DNA from: RHLJ01 sp040222455
GTDB taxonomy: Bacteria > Bacteroidota > Rhodothermia > Balneolales > Balneolaceae
DNA: 64,000 nucleotides
Direction of reading: 5' to 3'
Assembly: GCA_040222455.1 (NCBI GenBank)
Contig: JAVKDD010000015.1
Coordinates: 62,001-126,000 of the forward strand
Shown: one piece after another, positions 51,786 through 62,295 of the stretch
Numbering within the stretch: the stretch's first letter is position 1
Layout of the letters: each line of letters begins with the position of its first letter
Notes under the pieces: generated by a model
Seen by the model: only the letters and a program-made list of their open reading frames with translations
The model's database searches: none
What the model was told of the DNA's origin: nothing
Made by a program: the position numbers and the translations under genes

Positions 51786-54782
51786 CTAAGAATCCGACTG
51801 ATTAATTAAACTTTGAGCTTTTATTGCAGCGTCAGTACCAGGGTAAGTCTCAATGATTTCATTTAAAATAGCAAGCGCATCACCTCTATTTCCTAGTAAA
51901 ATATTGCATTCTGCTGAATTATACATTGCCATAGAAACCCAACTATCAAAAGCTTCAAATAGGATTTTAACTTTGGCATATTCTCCTATTGCTTCTTCAT
52001 AATTTTTCTGGGCTTGTTGGAGTTTTCCTAAATAGAACTGAGCCTCTGCTCCAATATCTGTCGTATTTTTATCGGCAATTGGAGATAAAATGGTTTGAGA
52101 TTCTTCGAAGTTAGCTTCTGCCAATGCAACTTTAGCTAAACCTACGCTTGCCGCATCATTTCCAGCGTTTATAGTTAGTGCACTTTCATATTCATCACGA
52201 GCTACTTCCAGTTTGTTCAGTGCTAAGCTTGCATTTCCCATTCCAATATATGCTTCCTGAGCAAATCTAGATGCTGTTCGAAATAATTGATCAAAATAGG
52301 AGTGAGAAGTTTCAAATTCGCCTTGTTCATAGTAAAGCAAACCAAGCGATGTTAAAGCGGATGGAACCTGACTATCACTGGGATAATCATCTACAATAGT
52401 TTGATAAGAACTAATAGCCCTGTCAATCTGTCCAAGTTGACGATAGGATTCCCCTAAATTCGAGTATGCTTCCGGTGCCAAATCATCTGAGTTTGTAACT
52501 CTAAGGTATTGCCGAAATTCTCTAATTGCTCCTTCATAATCTCCGGTTTGGAAAACAGTCTCCGCTTGCCGATATCGAAGTCGATCTGCTGTAGAACTTT
52601 GAGGGTTGTCACCTAAAAAATCTTCTAAAATTACTGAGCTGGAATCCTGACCACCTGATGAAAGTTGAGCATATTGAATTCCGTTTATTGCCTCTATGAT
52701 ATATCTACTTCTAGGATAGTTCTCGAGTACTTTCTTATACGATTCGATTGCCCGATTATATTCTCCAGCATTGTAATAAGCATCTCCAATATTATATTGA
52801 GACCGAGCAGCATAATCAGTTCCTGGGTAGCGATTTATTACCGTTTGAAATTCTTGAACTGCCTGCGAGTAATTCGAAGTATTCAAATAAATGTAAGCCA
52901 CATTGTATTGGGCTTGTTCTTTCAACCTACTGAACGGATATATTCGAAGCATTCTTCGAAAATTGCTAACCGCTTCAAAAGTTCTATTTGATCGATAATA
53001 GCTGTTTGCCACTTGAAACATCGCATAATCGCCGCCAGGTTCTGCTCCAATTGCTTGATTATAAAAACGAATCGCATTTCTATAATCTCCTAAAGCATAG
53101 TAGGCATCACCAATACGCAATTGAGTGTCAATATCGTACGGGAATAAAGCAATTGGCGGTGGATTGTAGTTATTAAGAAAATCTTCTAGTGGACCAACAG
53201 CTAAATCATACTCTCCAGTTTTAAAATAGCTCCATCCCAATGAATAACGGGCAGCGCCAATCATTTCATTTTCGGGGTAATTATCAATAAAGAGCTTGAA
53301 TCTTCGAGCTGCGTTTGAAAATTGATCCAACTTATAATAACTATCTGCGCTCCAGAATAAAGCCTCTTCCCCAATCTCAGAATTGGGAGCTTCTGCGTAT
53401 ACCGATTCAAAAATAGGTTGAGCTTGCTCATAAGCTTGATTTCGAAATAAAATCCAAGCTTTCTGAAATCGTGCCTGACGCTTTAGTGAAGGATCTATAT
53501 CAGATGCCTTTTCTGCTTCTTCGAATGCTCTGGTCGCTCCAGTAAATTCATTATTTGCAAAATAGGCTTCGCCTAGCATTGCGAACACTTTACCTGGATT
53601 TTTTAATTCTTCTTGGTTTCGAATCAGCGTCAATAACGTTTCAATTGATTCATCATAATTCCCACCTTCAAAAGCTGAGATAGACCATTCATAATAGGCT
53701 TCTTCAACCCATAATCCCGATTTATACTTCTCACCGAATTCATGGAAGGTATCCATCGAACGCTGATAATTACCGGCTAATTTATGATTTATCGCTTCAT
53801 AATAAGTCGCCTTTCTTGAGAGCTCGTTATCTCCAGTAATTGCTTTTTCAAAAGATTGTGCAGCCCAATGGAAAATTTCTTGTCGATTGTATAACCACCC
53901 TAAGCCATAATGAGCGGCAGCTTCAAGTTCGGTACCTTTGGTTAAATTGATATACTGTAGATAATCTTTGGTGGCTTCATCGTAATTACCCAAATAATTA
54001 TGCGCTTCAGCCATTAAAAACAAAGCCTTTATCTTAGAATCATTATCTAGATAAGGCATTTGAGCATTCAATGCTGCGATAGCTTCTTCAAATCTACTTT
54101 GTTGATAATAGGATTCGCCAAGAGCAGTACCAACTCGACGAGTTATTGGGTTATTTGGATATCTTGACTTAAGTAATTCAAATGCTATTGCTGATGAATC
54201 GTATTCATTTTCTGTTAGATAAAGGCGACCACGAGCATATAGTGCTTTTGGTGCCCATTGAGATTGGGGATAATCATCAGCAAGTTTTAAAAAGTAAAAG
54301 CGCGATTCTGGATAGTCTTGTTTCTCAGCAGCTGCTTCTGCAACCCAATAGGTTGTCTCAGCTGCTTTCGATTTTCCCATCCATGAATTTATAGCCTGAT
54401 TGTAGTATTTAATCGCACCTTCATAATCGCCATTATCTGTAAAACGATGTCCCAAATCTTTTAATAGAATTACAGAAAGATCACTTCCTGGATATTCTAG
54501 AATAAAATCTTGGTAATAAGCTTCAATATGTATGGAATCGGCACCAGCTTTAGAACGAGCAATGTAATAATCAGCAGAAATTGCTAATTCATGTTTAGGA
54601 TTTAGTTCTTTAAAAGATGTGAGTTGATCTTCTGATTCTTCAAAAAACCCAGCATCATACAACGAGATACCTTTTTCATAATAAAAAGTTGAAGCTTTTT
54701 GGATATCCTGAGAAAAAACATCAGAATTACCATTCAAAAAAAATAGTGTCAGTAAAAAGCTGCTTTTAAAGGCTAAGCGCAT
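51786..54782 (-). CDS. Large exported tetratricopeptide-repeat (TPR) protein
   Basis: The 998-aa product has a signal peptide (ends DVFSQ) and then almost only TPR units of about 34-37 residues, many ending in the pattern YP-(G/N/R)-S (for example AIRFYNQAIGAEPGGDYAMFQ, AVQEFQTVINRYPGTDYA, AIESYKKVLENYPRSRYI). I estimate 20 or more repeats. TPR superhelices bind proteins; in the periplasm they resemble BamD/YbgF-type scaffolds. No enzyme motif. It lies 32 nt after the CBS gene in the same cluster. Confidence 0.9.
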   Translation of the reverse strand: MRLAFKSSFLLTLFFLNGNSDVFSQDIQKASTFYYEKGISLYDAGFFEESEDQLTSFKELNPKHELAISADYYIARSKAGADSIHIEAYYQDFILEYPGSDLSVILLKDLGHRFTDNGDYEGAIKYYNQAINSWMGKSKAAETTYWVAEAAAEKQDYPESRFYFLKLADDYPQSQWAPKALYARGRLYLTENEYDSSAIAFELLKSRYPNNPITRRVGTALGESYYQQSRFEEAIAALNAQMPYLDNDSKIKALFLMAEAHNYLGNYDEATKDYLQYINLTKGTELEAAAHYGLGWLYNRQEIFHWAAQSFEKAITGDNELSRKATYYEAINHKLAGNYQRSMDTFHEFGEKYKSGLWVEEAYYEWSISAFEGGNYDESIETLLTLIRNQEELKNPGKVFAMLGEAYFANNEFTGATRAFEEAEKASDIDPSLKRQARFQKAWILFRNQAYEQAQPIFESVYAEAPNSEIGEEALFWSADSYYKLDQFSNAARRFKLFIDNYPENEMIGAARYSLGWSYFKTGEYDLAVGPLEDFLNNYNPPPIALFPYDIDTQLRIGDAYYALGDYRNAIRFYNQAIGAEPGGDYAMFQVANSYYRSNRTFEAVSNFRRMLRIYPFSRLKEQAQYNVAYIYLNTSNYSQAVQEFQTVINRYPGTDYAARSQYNIGDAYYNAGEYNRAIESYKKVLENYPRSRYIIEAINGIQYAQLSSGGQDSSSVILEDFLGDNPQSSTADRLRYRQAETVFQTGDYEGAIREFRQYLRVTNSDDLAPEAYSNLGESYRQLGQIDRAISSYQTIVDDYPSDSQVPSALTSLGLLYYEQGEFETSHSYFDQLFRTASRFAQEAYIGMGNASLALNKLEVARDEYESALTINAGNDAASVGLAKVALAEANFEESQTILSPIADKNTTDIGAEAQFYLGKLQQAQKNYEEAIGEYAKVKILFEAFDSWVSMAMYNSAECNILLGNRGDALAILNEIIETYPGTDAAIKAQSLINQSDS

Positions 54783-54814
54783 TTATTTCGCGAAATTGGG
54801 TTAGGTTTTTCTCC

Positions 54815-55477
54815 TTATATGTCAAGATAGCGAATAAGTTCGTCAGCTCGATCAGAAAAATCTTTTTCCATGGTTGCACTACTCACTTGGGAAGTCACTA
54901 TATATCCATAGCGATTTAATGCAGAGCTAACCGTAGAAGAATCTTCAATGCTCAACTTCACAGAAATTCGATAGAAATCGTTATTCTCATTTGGCTTTTG
55001 AACTGCAACGCCCAAGATCTTTGCATCTTCAGTTTCAATGATTCGAATCAATTCCGAGAGCGTAAAGTCATAAGGAGTCATTTCGATGGTTAATACTGAG
55101 CCAAAAGATTCCAGATTAAACAGATCGCTTAATGCTTCTAGAACTTCGCGTTTTTTAATCACGCCAAGAAAATTCTTTTCTGCGTCAATAACAGGAAGAA
55201 TAAATAATTCATGAGAAAGCATTTTTCTGGTTGCCTCAAACAAATGTTGATCATTTGGAAGAAAAATGGATTCATCAAGTGGAACTTCCTGTACTAACGC
55301 TTTTTCGTTTGTAACTTCTATTAGCGTGTCTAAGGAAATCATTCCGACAAGTTTGCCATCATCAACTACTGGGAATTTAGTGGTATGCAGAAGATCTAGC
55401 TTGGTTAAAGCAAGGGCTACTGTATCAGTAGTTTTGAGTGGTGCAATTTCTGTATTTAGAATTTCTTGAACTAGCAT
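54815..55477 (-). CDS. CBS-pair protein with C-terminal ACT-like domain
   Basis: The 220-aa soluble product has two CBS motifs (about 1-120: FPVVDDGKLVGMISLD, LFILPVIDAEKNFLGVIK) and a C-terminal ACT-like part (about 127-205: FTLSELIRIIETEDAKILGVAV, GYIVTSQV). CBS pairs bind adenine nucleotides and ACT domains bind small ligands, so it looks like a cytosolic ligand sensor; target unknown. The start follows the hflX stop by 2 nt. Confidence 0.85.
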   Translation of the reverse strand: MLVQEILNTEIAPLKTTDTVALALTKLDLLHTTKFPVVDDGKLVGMISLDTLIEVTNEKALVQEVPLDESIFLPNDQHLFEATRKMLSHELFILPVIDAEKNFLGVIKKREVLEALSDLFNLESFGSVLTIEMTPYDFTLSELIRIIETEDAKILGVAVQKPNENNDFYRISVKLSIEDSSTVSSALNRYGYIVTSQVSSATMEKDFSDRADELIRYLDI

Positions 55478-55479
55478 GA

Positions 55480-56769
55480 CTAAATAACTTCGTTTTCTGC
55501 CCCAATAGTATCTAACAAATGGGATAATTGCTTAAAATCTTTTTTAGCAATACTAAAGGTTAGCTTCACATTACTTCCAATATATTCTTCTTTTTCTACT
55601 GATGCATTTTCGTGAATAAATGCTACGGCTTTATACTTTGCAACTGGGATTTCCATCGTTCGGGTTATATAGCTGTCTTCAATCAGCTCTTTGATTTTCA
55701 CTTCCAATTCTGACAGCCCAATTCCACGTTCTGCAGAAATGAATGCTGCATTTGGGTATTCATCGCGCATCATCGCTATTCGTTCTGCGTTCATTTTATC
55801 AACTTTATTAAGAACTAACAATGTGCGTTTATTGGTTGCTTTAAGCTCTTCCAATGTCTTGTCTACCACTTCAATATATTCCTGGGCCATATTTGAAGAT
55901 CCATCAACCACATGTAGTAAAATATCTGCTTCCCGAACTTCATCAAGCGTAGATTTAAAACTTTCAATTAAATTATGAGGCAACTTTCGAATAAATCCAA
56001 CGGTATCTGAAAGAAGCACCTCATGGTTAGTTAGTTGATGTCGTCTTACAGTAGAATCGAGTGTTGCAAATAACCGGTTCTCAGCCAAAACATTGGTTTC
56101 AGTAAATGCATTCATCAAAGTTGACTTTCCCGCATTTGTATAACCAACCAGAGAAATTCTGGTCATCCCTTCTCGACTTTTGCGTTGAGTTGTTCGTTGC
56201 TTATCAAGTTTTTCGAGTTTTCCTTTTAGAATCCCGATACGTTGCCCAATAATTCTTCTATCTGTCTCTATCTGAGTTTCACCAGGCCCTTTTGTACCAA
56301 TACCACCACTTTGTCGGGATAAGTGAGTCCAATATCGAGTTAATCTGGGAAGTAAATATTGAAGCTGTGCTAGCTCAACTTGTGTTTTTGCGGCTGCTGT
56401 CTTAGCTCTTGAGGCAAATATATCTAGGATTAAGGCACTTCTGTCTAAAACCTTGGCGTCGGTACCTCCTTCAACGTTTCTGATTTGTGTAGGAGAAAGG
56501 TCATCATCAAAAATGATGGTTCCAATATTCAGCGCCTTCATTTGTCCTTTAAGCTCTTGAAGCTTCCCCTTGCCTACATAAGTAGAAACATCGGGTCTGG
56601 TTTTATTCTGAAGTACTTTTTCAATCGTTACTCCGCCAGCGGTATCGGTAAGCATTTCTAATTCTTCTAGATATTCCTCAGCCTGGCGCCGGGTGGTGTC
56701 GGGACCATATAGCCCAACAAGTATTACTCGTTCTTTCTCTATGTCTGAATTTTTAACGTCGTCTAACAA
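55480..56769 (-). CDS. hflX: Ribosome-associated GTPase HflX
   Basis: HflX splits stalled ribosomes. The 429-aa product has the N-terminal HflX domain (RPDVSTYVGKGKLQELK, IIFDDDLSPTQIRNVE), the linker with RLTRYWTHLSRQSGGIGTKG, then a GTPase domain with G1 SLVGYTNAGKST, G3 DTVGFIRKLP and G4 LNKVDKM. The start is TTG at 56769 with an AAAGGA Shine-Dalgarno about 8 nt upstream and an in-frame stop five codons before; no ATG is available. Gaps of 2 and 12 nt tie it to its neighbours. Confidence 0.96.
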   Translation of the reverse strand: MLDDVKNSDIEKERVILVGLYGPDTTRRQAEEYLEELEMLTDTAGGVTIEKVLQNKTRPDVSTYVGKGKLQELKGQMKALNIGTIIFDDDLSPTQIRNVEGGTDAKVLDRSALILDIFASRAKTAAAKTQVELAQLQYLLPRLTRYWTHLSRQSGGIGTKGPGETQIETDRRIIGQRIGILKGKLEKLDKQRTTQRKSREGMTRISLVGYTNAGKSTLMNAFTETNVLAENRLFATLDSTVRRHQLTNHEVLLSDTVGFIRKLPHNLIESFKSTLDEVREADILLHVVDGSSNMAQEYIEVVDKTLEELKATNKRTLLVLNKVDKMNAERIAMMRDEYPNAAFISAERGIGLSELEVKIKELIEDSYITRTMEIPVAKYKAVAFIHENASVEKEEYIGSNVKLTFSIAKKDFKQLSHLLDTIGAENEVI

Positions 56770-56781
56770 ACAGTTTGTCCT

Positions 56782-57366
56782 TTATTCTTCTTGTATTCTT
56801 TTGAGGTCAATTTCTGGGAGTGATTCATCCTCAAACTGTGATTTCAACTTCAAAGATACGATTTTTTGAAACGATTTGCGTTTTGAAACAGGAACAAAAA
56901 GCCTAAGCTGCTTATAACCTTCTGTAAGTGATTTATCCATTTCTGAATAAGTAAAGGTAAACTCTGATCCATCCAATCCTTCTCTTTCTAGAAAATCCAA
57001 CACTTGAAACCACGGTATTGTTTGAGACGGTTCATTTAGATTTTTAACAATCCCATGATCTGTTATATAATGTTTTGAAGCAAGATAACTTGAAACAAAC
57101 CACATACAACCAATCCAAAGATAGGCTGCAAATATTTGATAATTCGCGATGTCTTCAATTGCTAGAACTACTAAACTTAAACTTCCAATTAAACCAAGAA
57201 AAACGGTTGCAAAAAGTGGATAGCCTTTCATCTTACCCGCTCTCCAGTTCAGCCTTACATTTCGCAAACGAAATTTATTTTGTAAGGAATACCCTGCCAT
57301 AAGAGTAGAAGCAATAGTAAATAAAACTACTGTTCCCTGAAAAAATATAAGAAGTATCTCTTTCAA
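56782..57366 (-). CDS. Membrane protein with PH-like C-terminal domain, unknown
   Basis: The 194-aa product has three hydrophobic helices (about 6-25, 52-70, 77-95) and then a soluble beta-rich part (YITDHGIVKNLNEPSQTIPWFQVLDF ... RKSFQKIVSLKLKSQF) that resembles bacterial PH-like (bPH/DUF5673-type) domains: the ITDHGI-x-W pattern is typical. Function unknown. It is squeezed between the BatA-like gene (3-nt gap) and hflX (12-nt gap). Confidence 0.75.
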   Translation of the reverse strand: MKEILLIFFQGTVVLFTIASTLMAGYSLQNKFRLRNVRLNWRAGKMKGYPLFATVFLGLIGSLSLVVLAIEDIANYQIFAAYLWIGCMWFVSSYLASKHYITDHGIVKNLNEPSQTIPWFQVLDFLEREGLDGSEFTFTYSEMDKSLTEGYKQLRLFVPVSKRKSFQKIVSLKLKSQFEDESLPEIDLKRIQEE

Positions 57367-57369
57367 CGA

Positions 57370-59466
57370 TTAACCTATTGTTTCTGCTTTATAAAATATT
57401 GATACTAACGATTCTATTACTAAAAAAAACAATCCTGCCAACATAAACCAACTCCAGATTTCTTTTCCAAAACCAGAAGCCTTAATTTCATTTTCTAAAG
57501 ACTCTCCACCTAGCTCTGAAGCATCAACGTAAGCAAACCCTTCCAATTGTTCTTCTAGTGTTACTTGAACAAAATCTGACTCATTTCGTTCTAAATTTAC
57601 TCCAACATTATATTCACGTTCGACGTCTGAAACAGTTACCCAGCCGGGGGTCCATTTTTCAGCAGGATAAGTTATTTCCACACCTGAATTAGTTACGCGA
57701 GCTTCGGGAATCACAATTTCATCATTTGCTTTCAGAATTGCTTCTTCAGCTTTAAGACGGCCCTTCCATTCAAATAAATTCCCAAGATTATGTAACGAAA
57801 ATCCTCCTTCTTCTGATGAAGCGGCATATAATAATGTTCTATAATAAAATGGAGCATATAATGGTTTTACAGCAAAATTTGACCATCCCGGATTATTCCC
57901 GATTGCAGACACAATCATTCGCCCTTCACCAAAACGTTTTTCTCTAATTAAGGGATCTTGATTATTGAGTAACAAAATATTGAACCCACCTGGTGAATTT
58001 GAAGGTTTAATTTTATAGTAATAGTAAATATCTGGATTTGTAATTCTGAGGGTTTCAGTCTCTTCACGCTCAAAAAGTCCGGTAAATATAGGATGATCTT
58101 CCTGTACTTCTCCACCTTTAGCTATTGATTTAAAAGAGGAATATTCACCTAAAACTCCTTCAAAACTACCTGCATTATACTGCCTTAAAAATGAATTATA
58201 ATTTCTTATGTCTCCATTTTCTGAAGGAAAGAATAATATCCCTTTTCCATCTTGTACAAAATTTAGCAAATTACTGAAAGCGAATTCCGGAACTTCTGTG
58301 ACTCCGTCTAAAATTATTGCATCAAATTCAAAAATATCACTTGTGCCAAGTAGATCGGTTTCTGCTTCTTCATAAATAAGTTGTGCATCGTTATTCCCTG
58401 ACGCCTCAAGCATCACTCCTGTATATGAAACTAATGTATTATTAGCAGTTGATAGATCTTTTACCCAGAGAATTTTCCGTGTTTCTGGAACTTCAATTAC
58501 AAAATAAAACTCGTTGTCTTCTGGAAACTCATCTCCTTCAATAAAAACCTTTCCTTTTGAAGAACCTATTTTACCAGGTATAACTTCGAAGTTGAAGGTT
58601 CTAGAAGAAGCTGCATCTAAAGATAGAGAATACTGCCCCACTAATGTGCCTTCGAATTCAAGTGAAACAAACTGATTTGCAATAGGATTTGAACCATTGT
58701 TTTGAACTGTTACAGATAAATTTATAGGAAGTCCGGCTCCAATCATATTGGTTGAAGATTCCAACCCCGAGATTATCGTATTTTGAACTTCAACCTCACC
58801 TAAATTTATAAATGTAGATGCTATTGCCCCGTTTTCATATTCAGAAACTTCATTATTTGATACTTGTGAGCGTTGGCCATCGCTTATCACAAAAAGTCTC
58901 TTATTCTCATAAGGTGCATCTTGCAATACCTTGAACAAACTTTCAATTCGCTCATTCGTGTAATTTCCAGTGCTGGAAATTTCAATTTCTTCAACTCTTC
59001 TTAATAATTGACCATGCCCAATAATGGTTGAATATTGTGCGGTTCCATTTGTTACCTGTAAAATAAATCGATCGCTTTCTTTTGAAGATTCTTCTATGGA
59101 TTGCACGATTTCCTTAGCCTGTTCCATTAATGGTCCTTTGCCTCCAATCCTACTCATACTTATGCTATTATCTATTAAAATAGCATTTAAAGACGGAGCC
59201 TGACTGTTTATTGAACTTCCTAATCCTGGAGGTAAAAAAGGGCGCGATAATACAATGGCTAAACATGCAATAGCAAGTAGCCTGAGTAACAAAAGCAGAT
59301 ATCGTTTTACTTTTATTTTACGAATGGTGGTCTTCTGAAGCTCTTTAAAAAAAGCCAGTGTGGAAAACTGAACCCTTTGCGGGCGGCGAAGGTTTAAAAG
59401 ATGGATAATAAGAGGTAGCCCTACGGCAGAAATTGCAATTAAAAAAAGCGGGCTTAAAAAACTCAT
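57370..59466 (-). CDS. BatA-type membrane protein with von Willebrand A domain
   Basis: The 698-aa product begins with the BatA N-terminal domain (FLSPLFLIAISAVGLPLIIHLLN, then a second helix RYLLLLLRLLAIACLAIVLSRP), followed by a periplasmic VWA-like domain with the MIDAS motif DNSISMS, Ig-like and glutamine-amidotransferase-like regions, and a C-terminal helix (WSWFMLAGLFFLVIESLVSIFY). Proteins of this group often come with MoxR/Bat operons in Bacteroidota; none of those partners is here, so the role is open. It is the first gene of the leftward cluster. Confidence 0.85.
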   Translation of the reverse strand: MSFLSPLFLIAISAVGLPLIIHLLNLRRPQRVQFSTLAFFKELQKTTIRKIKVKRYLLLLLRLLAIACLAIVLSRPFLPPGLGSSINSQAPSLNAILIDNSISMSRIGGKGPLMEQAKEIVQSIEESSKESDRFILQVTNGTAQYSTIIGHGQLLRRVEEIEISSTGNYTNERIESLFKVLQDAPYENKRLFVISDGQRSQVSNNEVSEYENGAIASTFINLGEVEVQNTIISGLESSTNMIGAGLPINLSVTVQNNGSNPIANQFVSLEFEGTLVGQYSLSLDAASSRTFNFEVIPGKIGSSKGKVFIEGDEFPEDNEFYFVIEVPETRKILWVKDLSTANNTLVSYTGVMLEASGNNDAQLIYEEAETDLLGTSDIFEFDAIILDGVTEVPEFAFSNLLNFVQDGKGILFFPSENGDIRNYNSFLRQYNAGSFEGVLGEYSSFKSIAKGGEVQEDHPIFTGLFEREETETLRITNPDIYYYYKIKPSNSPGGFNILLLNNQDPLIREKRFGEGRMIVSAIGNNPGWSNFAVKPLYAPFYYRTLLYAASSEEGGFSLHNLGNLFEWKGRLKAEEAILKANDEIVIPEARVTNSGVEITYPAEKWTPGWVTVSDVEREYNVGVNLERNESDFVQVTLEEQLEGFAYVDASELGGESLENEIKASGFGKEIWSWFMLAGLFFLVIESLVSIFYKAETIG

Positions 59467-59577
59467 TTAGCTCTAAAAAAATGTTATTTTAGTGAAATGC
59501 TAACGAAGGAACTTTTTGAGATTTCCTGCATTAACGAAGTATCGTAATATTCAAAAAAGGACGGTCTAATTCCATTC

Positions 59578-62217
59578 ATGCAACGTACTCATTCTATAAT
59601 CATTACCTTTTTTTGCATTGTCATTTTATGGGGATGTTCATCCGTGCCGGATCAAAGCTGGATAAAGCTTGTGCCACAAGAATCTACATTTTTGATTATT
59701 CCAAAATCAGGAGTGGATCTGACAAATATTAATCAAGCTGAATATGCAGCTATTCTTGACGATTTAACTCCAACTGCTTTTCAACAGGTTCTGGAACTGG
59801 ATTCTTTGGTTACTGAAACATTAGAGCTCAAAGCTTTAGTTCTTTATCCAAATGAATCTACACAATCTCAGTTTTTATGGATTACTAAAAGCGACTTAAA
59901 TCTTGAAAATTGGGCATCAAAATTCTACATCCCTTTTGAACAAAATAATTACCTTTTTTCAGATATTTTAATTCACAAACTATCTATTCGGGACGTACAA
60001 GTTTACGCGGCACAAATCAATAACTGGATTATTGTTTCGCCTTCAAGTCGTGCTATAGAAAGTTCATTACGTTCTTATCTAGGTAAAGGAAACTCAATAG
60101 AAATTTCTGAAGAACCTACCCCCGGACAACTTATTGTTAACTCAGAACAGCTTGATCATTGGGTTCAGCAATTTGCAAGTGTAGCAAACAGGCCTTCAAT
60201 AATGAACTCTTTTAATGGTATTAAACCTGTTTCATTAACTTATACTCCTTCCGAAACTGGAAGCCCTGCTTTTGATTTTACCGGGACTCTTTCCCTAAAA
60301 GACACATCGCAATCGGTTCTAATTCAATCACTTTCATCAGAAAATAAAACCATTTCTCTAGATCGATTTATAGCAAGTAATGCTGCTTCTTTTGCAATTT
60401 TAAGACTTGACCCCCGATTCACACCTTTACCATCAAAGGGACTATTAAGCCAGTTAGATTCTCTTTTAATAAATGATACAGATATTTATAGAGATTTAGC
60501 TTTAGCTGCAGATCAAGAGTTTGCTGTAGTCACTTTCCCAGAATCGGGGTTACTTGCGTCAGGCGAATTTCTATTTATGAGAAAACTGCAAAGTTTAAAT
60601 GCTTTTAAAAATATTATTGATGACTTAGTGGAGCAGGATTTTATAACAAAATCTGGAAATTCTTCCTACTATATACAAAGCGAAGTGCTGGCCAAATTAG
60701 TTGGATCTGAGCTGGCACCTTTTAGTGATTTCTATCTTTCCTTTGCTAGAGATGTTGCTGTTATTTCGAAGCGAAGAGGTTTGTCTGAGAGTGTTGAGTC
60801 CGATCGAAATCGTAGGCGTGTAATATATTATAATGATACTTACTCTTCTGCTAGAAATAATATGCCCACAGATTTGAGCGGATTTGTGTGGACTTACTCT
60901 TCCGACTTCATGAAATTTATTGAGCCTTATGTAATGCCAAGAAATTCTTTATCGGCTCTAATTGGGCAATATGATATTACTGTGATGACATTTTCGAAAA
61001 TTGAAAATTCGAATTCTGTAAGCTTTAATTTTAAATCTCTGATTGAAGAAGGTTCAACACAACCATATGATGAACTTTGGGTATTACCGATAAATGGGGA
61101 AGAATTATCTGGAACACCTGTACTGGCTAATCTTGTTGGGAGCTCAACTTCGGAAATCATTTTTGCTACAAAAGCTGGAAATGTAAGAGCCTTGGCTTTT
61201 GATGGCACCGTTGTAATGAATGCAACTACTAATGGAGATATTCCTGTTGGTAGCCCCGTTCTATATGATTGGTATGGCAATGGTCAACCAATAATTCTAC
61301 TTGCAGCAGGTACAAAAATATATGCCTGGAATGAAGCGGGGAACCCACTTCCTCAGTTCCCAATCGAAATTGGTGAAAGGATCAGCGCTCCGATTATAGT
61401 TACTGACGTACTTAGAAACGGAATCCCTGAAATTGTCGTCGCTACCGAAAACCGAAAACTTCATGTTGTAGATGGAAGAGGACAAAATGTTCGTGGCTGG
61501 CCTCAATTCACAAATACTATTGTAACTAAAAAACCAACCTTTACCCAAGTTGATGGTACTTGGTCGATATGGGCTTACTCACAAAATATATTGCACAGTT
61601 GGCTTAGAAGTGGTGGTGTTCGCCCGGGATACCCAACATTCACAAATTCGAGTTTTACAAGTTCTCCGTACATTTTCAAAAATCAAATTCTGGGATCTGC
61701 AACTGATGGATATGTGTATTCAATTGGGAAAAAACCAAGCTTTAAAGATTCACTGTCAATAAGTATTCAGATGGATTCAATTTCCATCAAATCGTTGTAC
61801 GCAACCAATAACAGCCTTACTAGTTTTTCTGTACAACCCAATGTATTACTGCGTGATAGCACTAGATTTTTCCGCTCAGATTTATACATTACTCAAAGTG
61901 CCAATGGCTCATTATTTCTGTTTAATGAGGATGGTGAGCTTACAATAACACATAGCCTGGGACAACCTTCTTCAACTACTTTTTCTCCTCAAATTATAGA
62001 TCTTAATGGTGATGGAAACGTAGAACTTGTTTCTCTTGCAGAATTTGGTCGACTATTTGCCTGGGAAATTTTAACTGGGCAACGAATATTTAATATTCCT
62101 ACTTCTGGAATGAAATTTCCCATAATTTCAGATTTAAATGGTGATGGCCAGAAAGAACTAATTGCCCAAACCCGAGAAGGGCTTCGATGCTGGACAATCA
62201 ACAAAATTGATGATTAA
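59578..62217 (+). CDS. Large lipoprotein with C-terminal FG-GAP-like beta-propeller
   Basis: The 879-aa product has a signal peptide with lipobox ILWGC (Cys20). The first half (about 25-490) is an unrecognised alpha/beta region, loosely like DUF3352-type. The second half is an FG-GAP/VCBS-type propeller: FATKAGNVRALAFDG, VVATENRKLHVVDG, and two calcium-loop DLNGDG motifs near residues 805 and 850. Such propellers bind proteins or polysaccharides. It is divergent from the BatA-like gene by 111 nt. Surface or periplasmic; function unknown. Confidence 0.82.
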   Translation: MQRTHSIIITFFCIVILWGCSSVPDQSWIKLVPQESTFLIIPKSGVDLTNINQAEYAAILDDLTPTAFQQVLELDSLVTETLELKALVLYPNESTQSQFLWITKSDLNLENWASKFYIPFEQNNYLFSDILIHKLSIRDVQVYAAQINNWIIVSPSSRAIESSLRSYLGKGNSIEISEEPTPGQLIVNSEQLDHWVQQFASVANRPSIMNSFNGIKPVSLTYTPSETGSPAFDFTGTLSLKDTSQSVLIQSLSSENKTISLDRFIASNAASFAILRLDPRFTPLPSKGLLSQLDSLLINDTDIYRDLALAADQEFAVVTFPESGLLASGEFLFMRKLQSLNAFKNIIDDLVEQDFITKSGNSSYYIQSEVLAKLVGSELAPFSDFYLSFARDVAVISKRRGLSESVESDRNRRRVIYYNDTYSSARNNMPTDLSGFVWTYSSDFMKFIEPYVMPRNSLSALIGQYDITVMTFSKIENSNSVSFNFKSLIEEGSTQPYDELWVLPINGEELSGTPVLANLVGSSTSEIIFATKAGNVRALAFDGTVVMNATTNGDIPVGSPVLYDWYGNGQPIILLAAGTKIYAWNEAGNPLPQFPIEIGERISAPIIVTDVLRNGIPEIVVATENRKLHVVDGRGQNVRGWPQFTNTIVTKKPTFTQVDGTWSIWAYSQNILHSWLRSGGVRPGYPTFTNSSFTSSPYIFKNQILGSATDGYVYSIGKKPSFKDSLSISIQMDSISIKSLYATNNSLTSFSVQPNVLLRDSTRFFRSDLYITQSANGSLFLFNEDGELTITHSLGQPSSTTFSPQIIDLNGDGNVELVSLAEFGRLFAWEILTGQRIFNIPTSGMKFPIISDLNGDGQKELIAQTREGLRCWTINKIDD

Positions 62218-62295
62218 AATTAAGCTTCGATTTCCCTAATTACTCTTCTTCAAACCTATATAAAAGCCTAAAAGGCGATACAACTTAAATTATAC

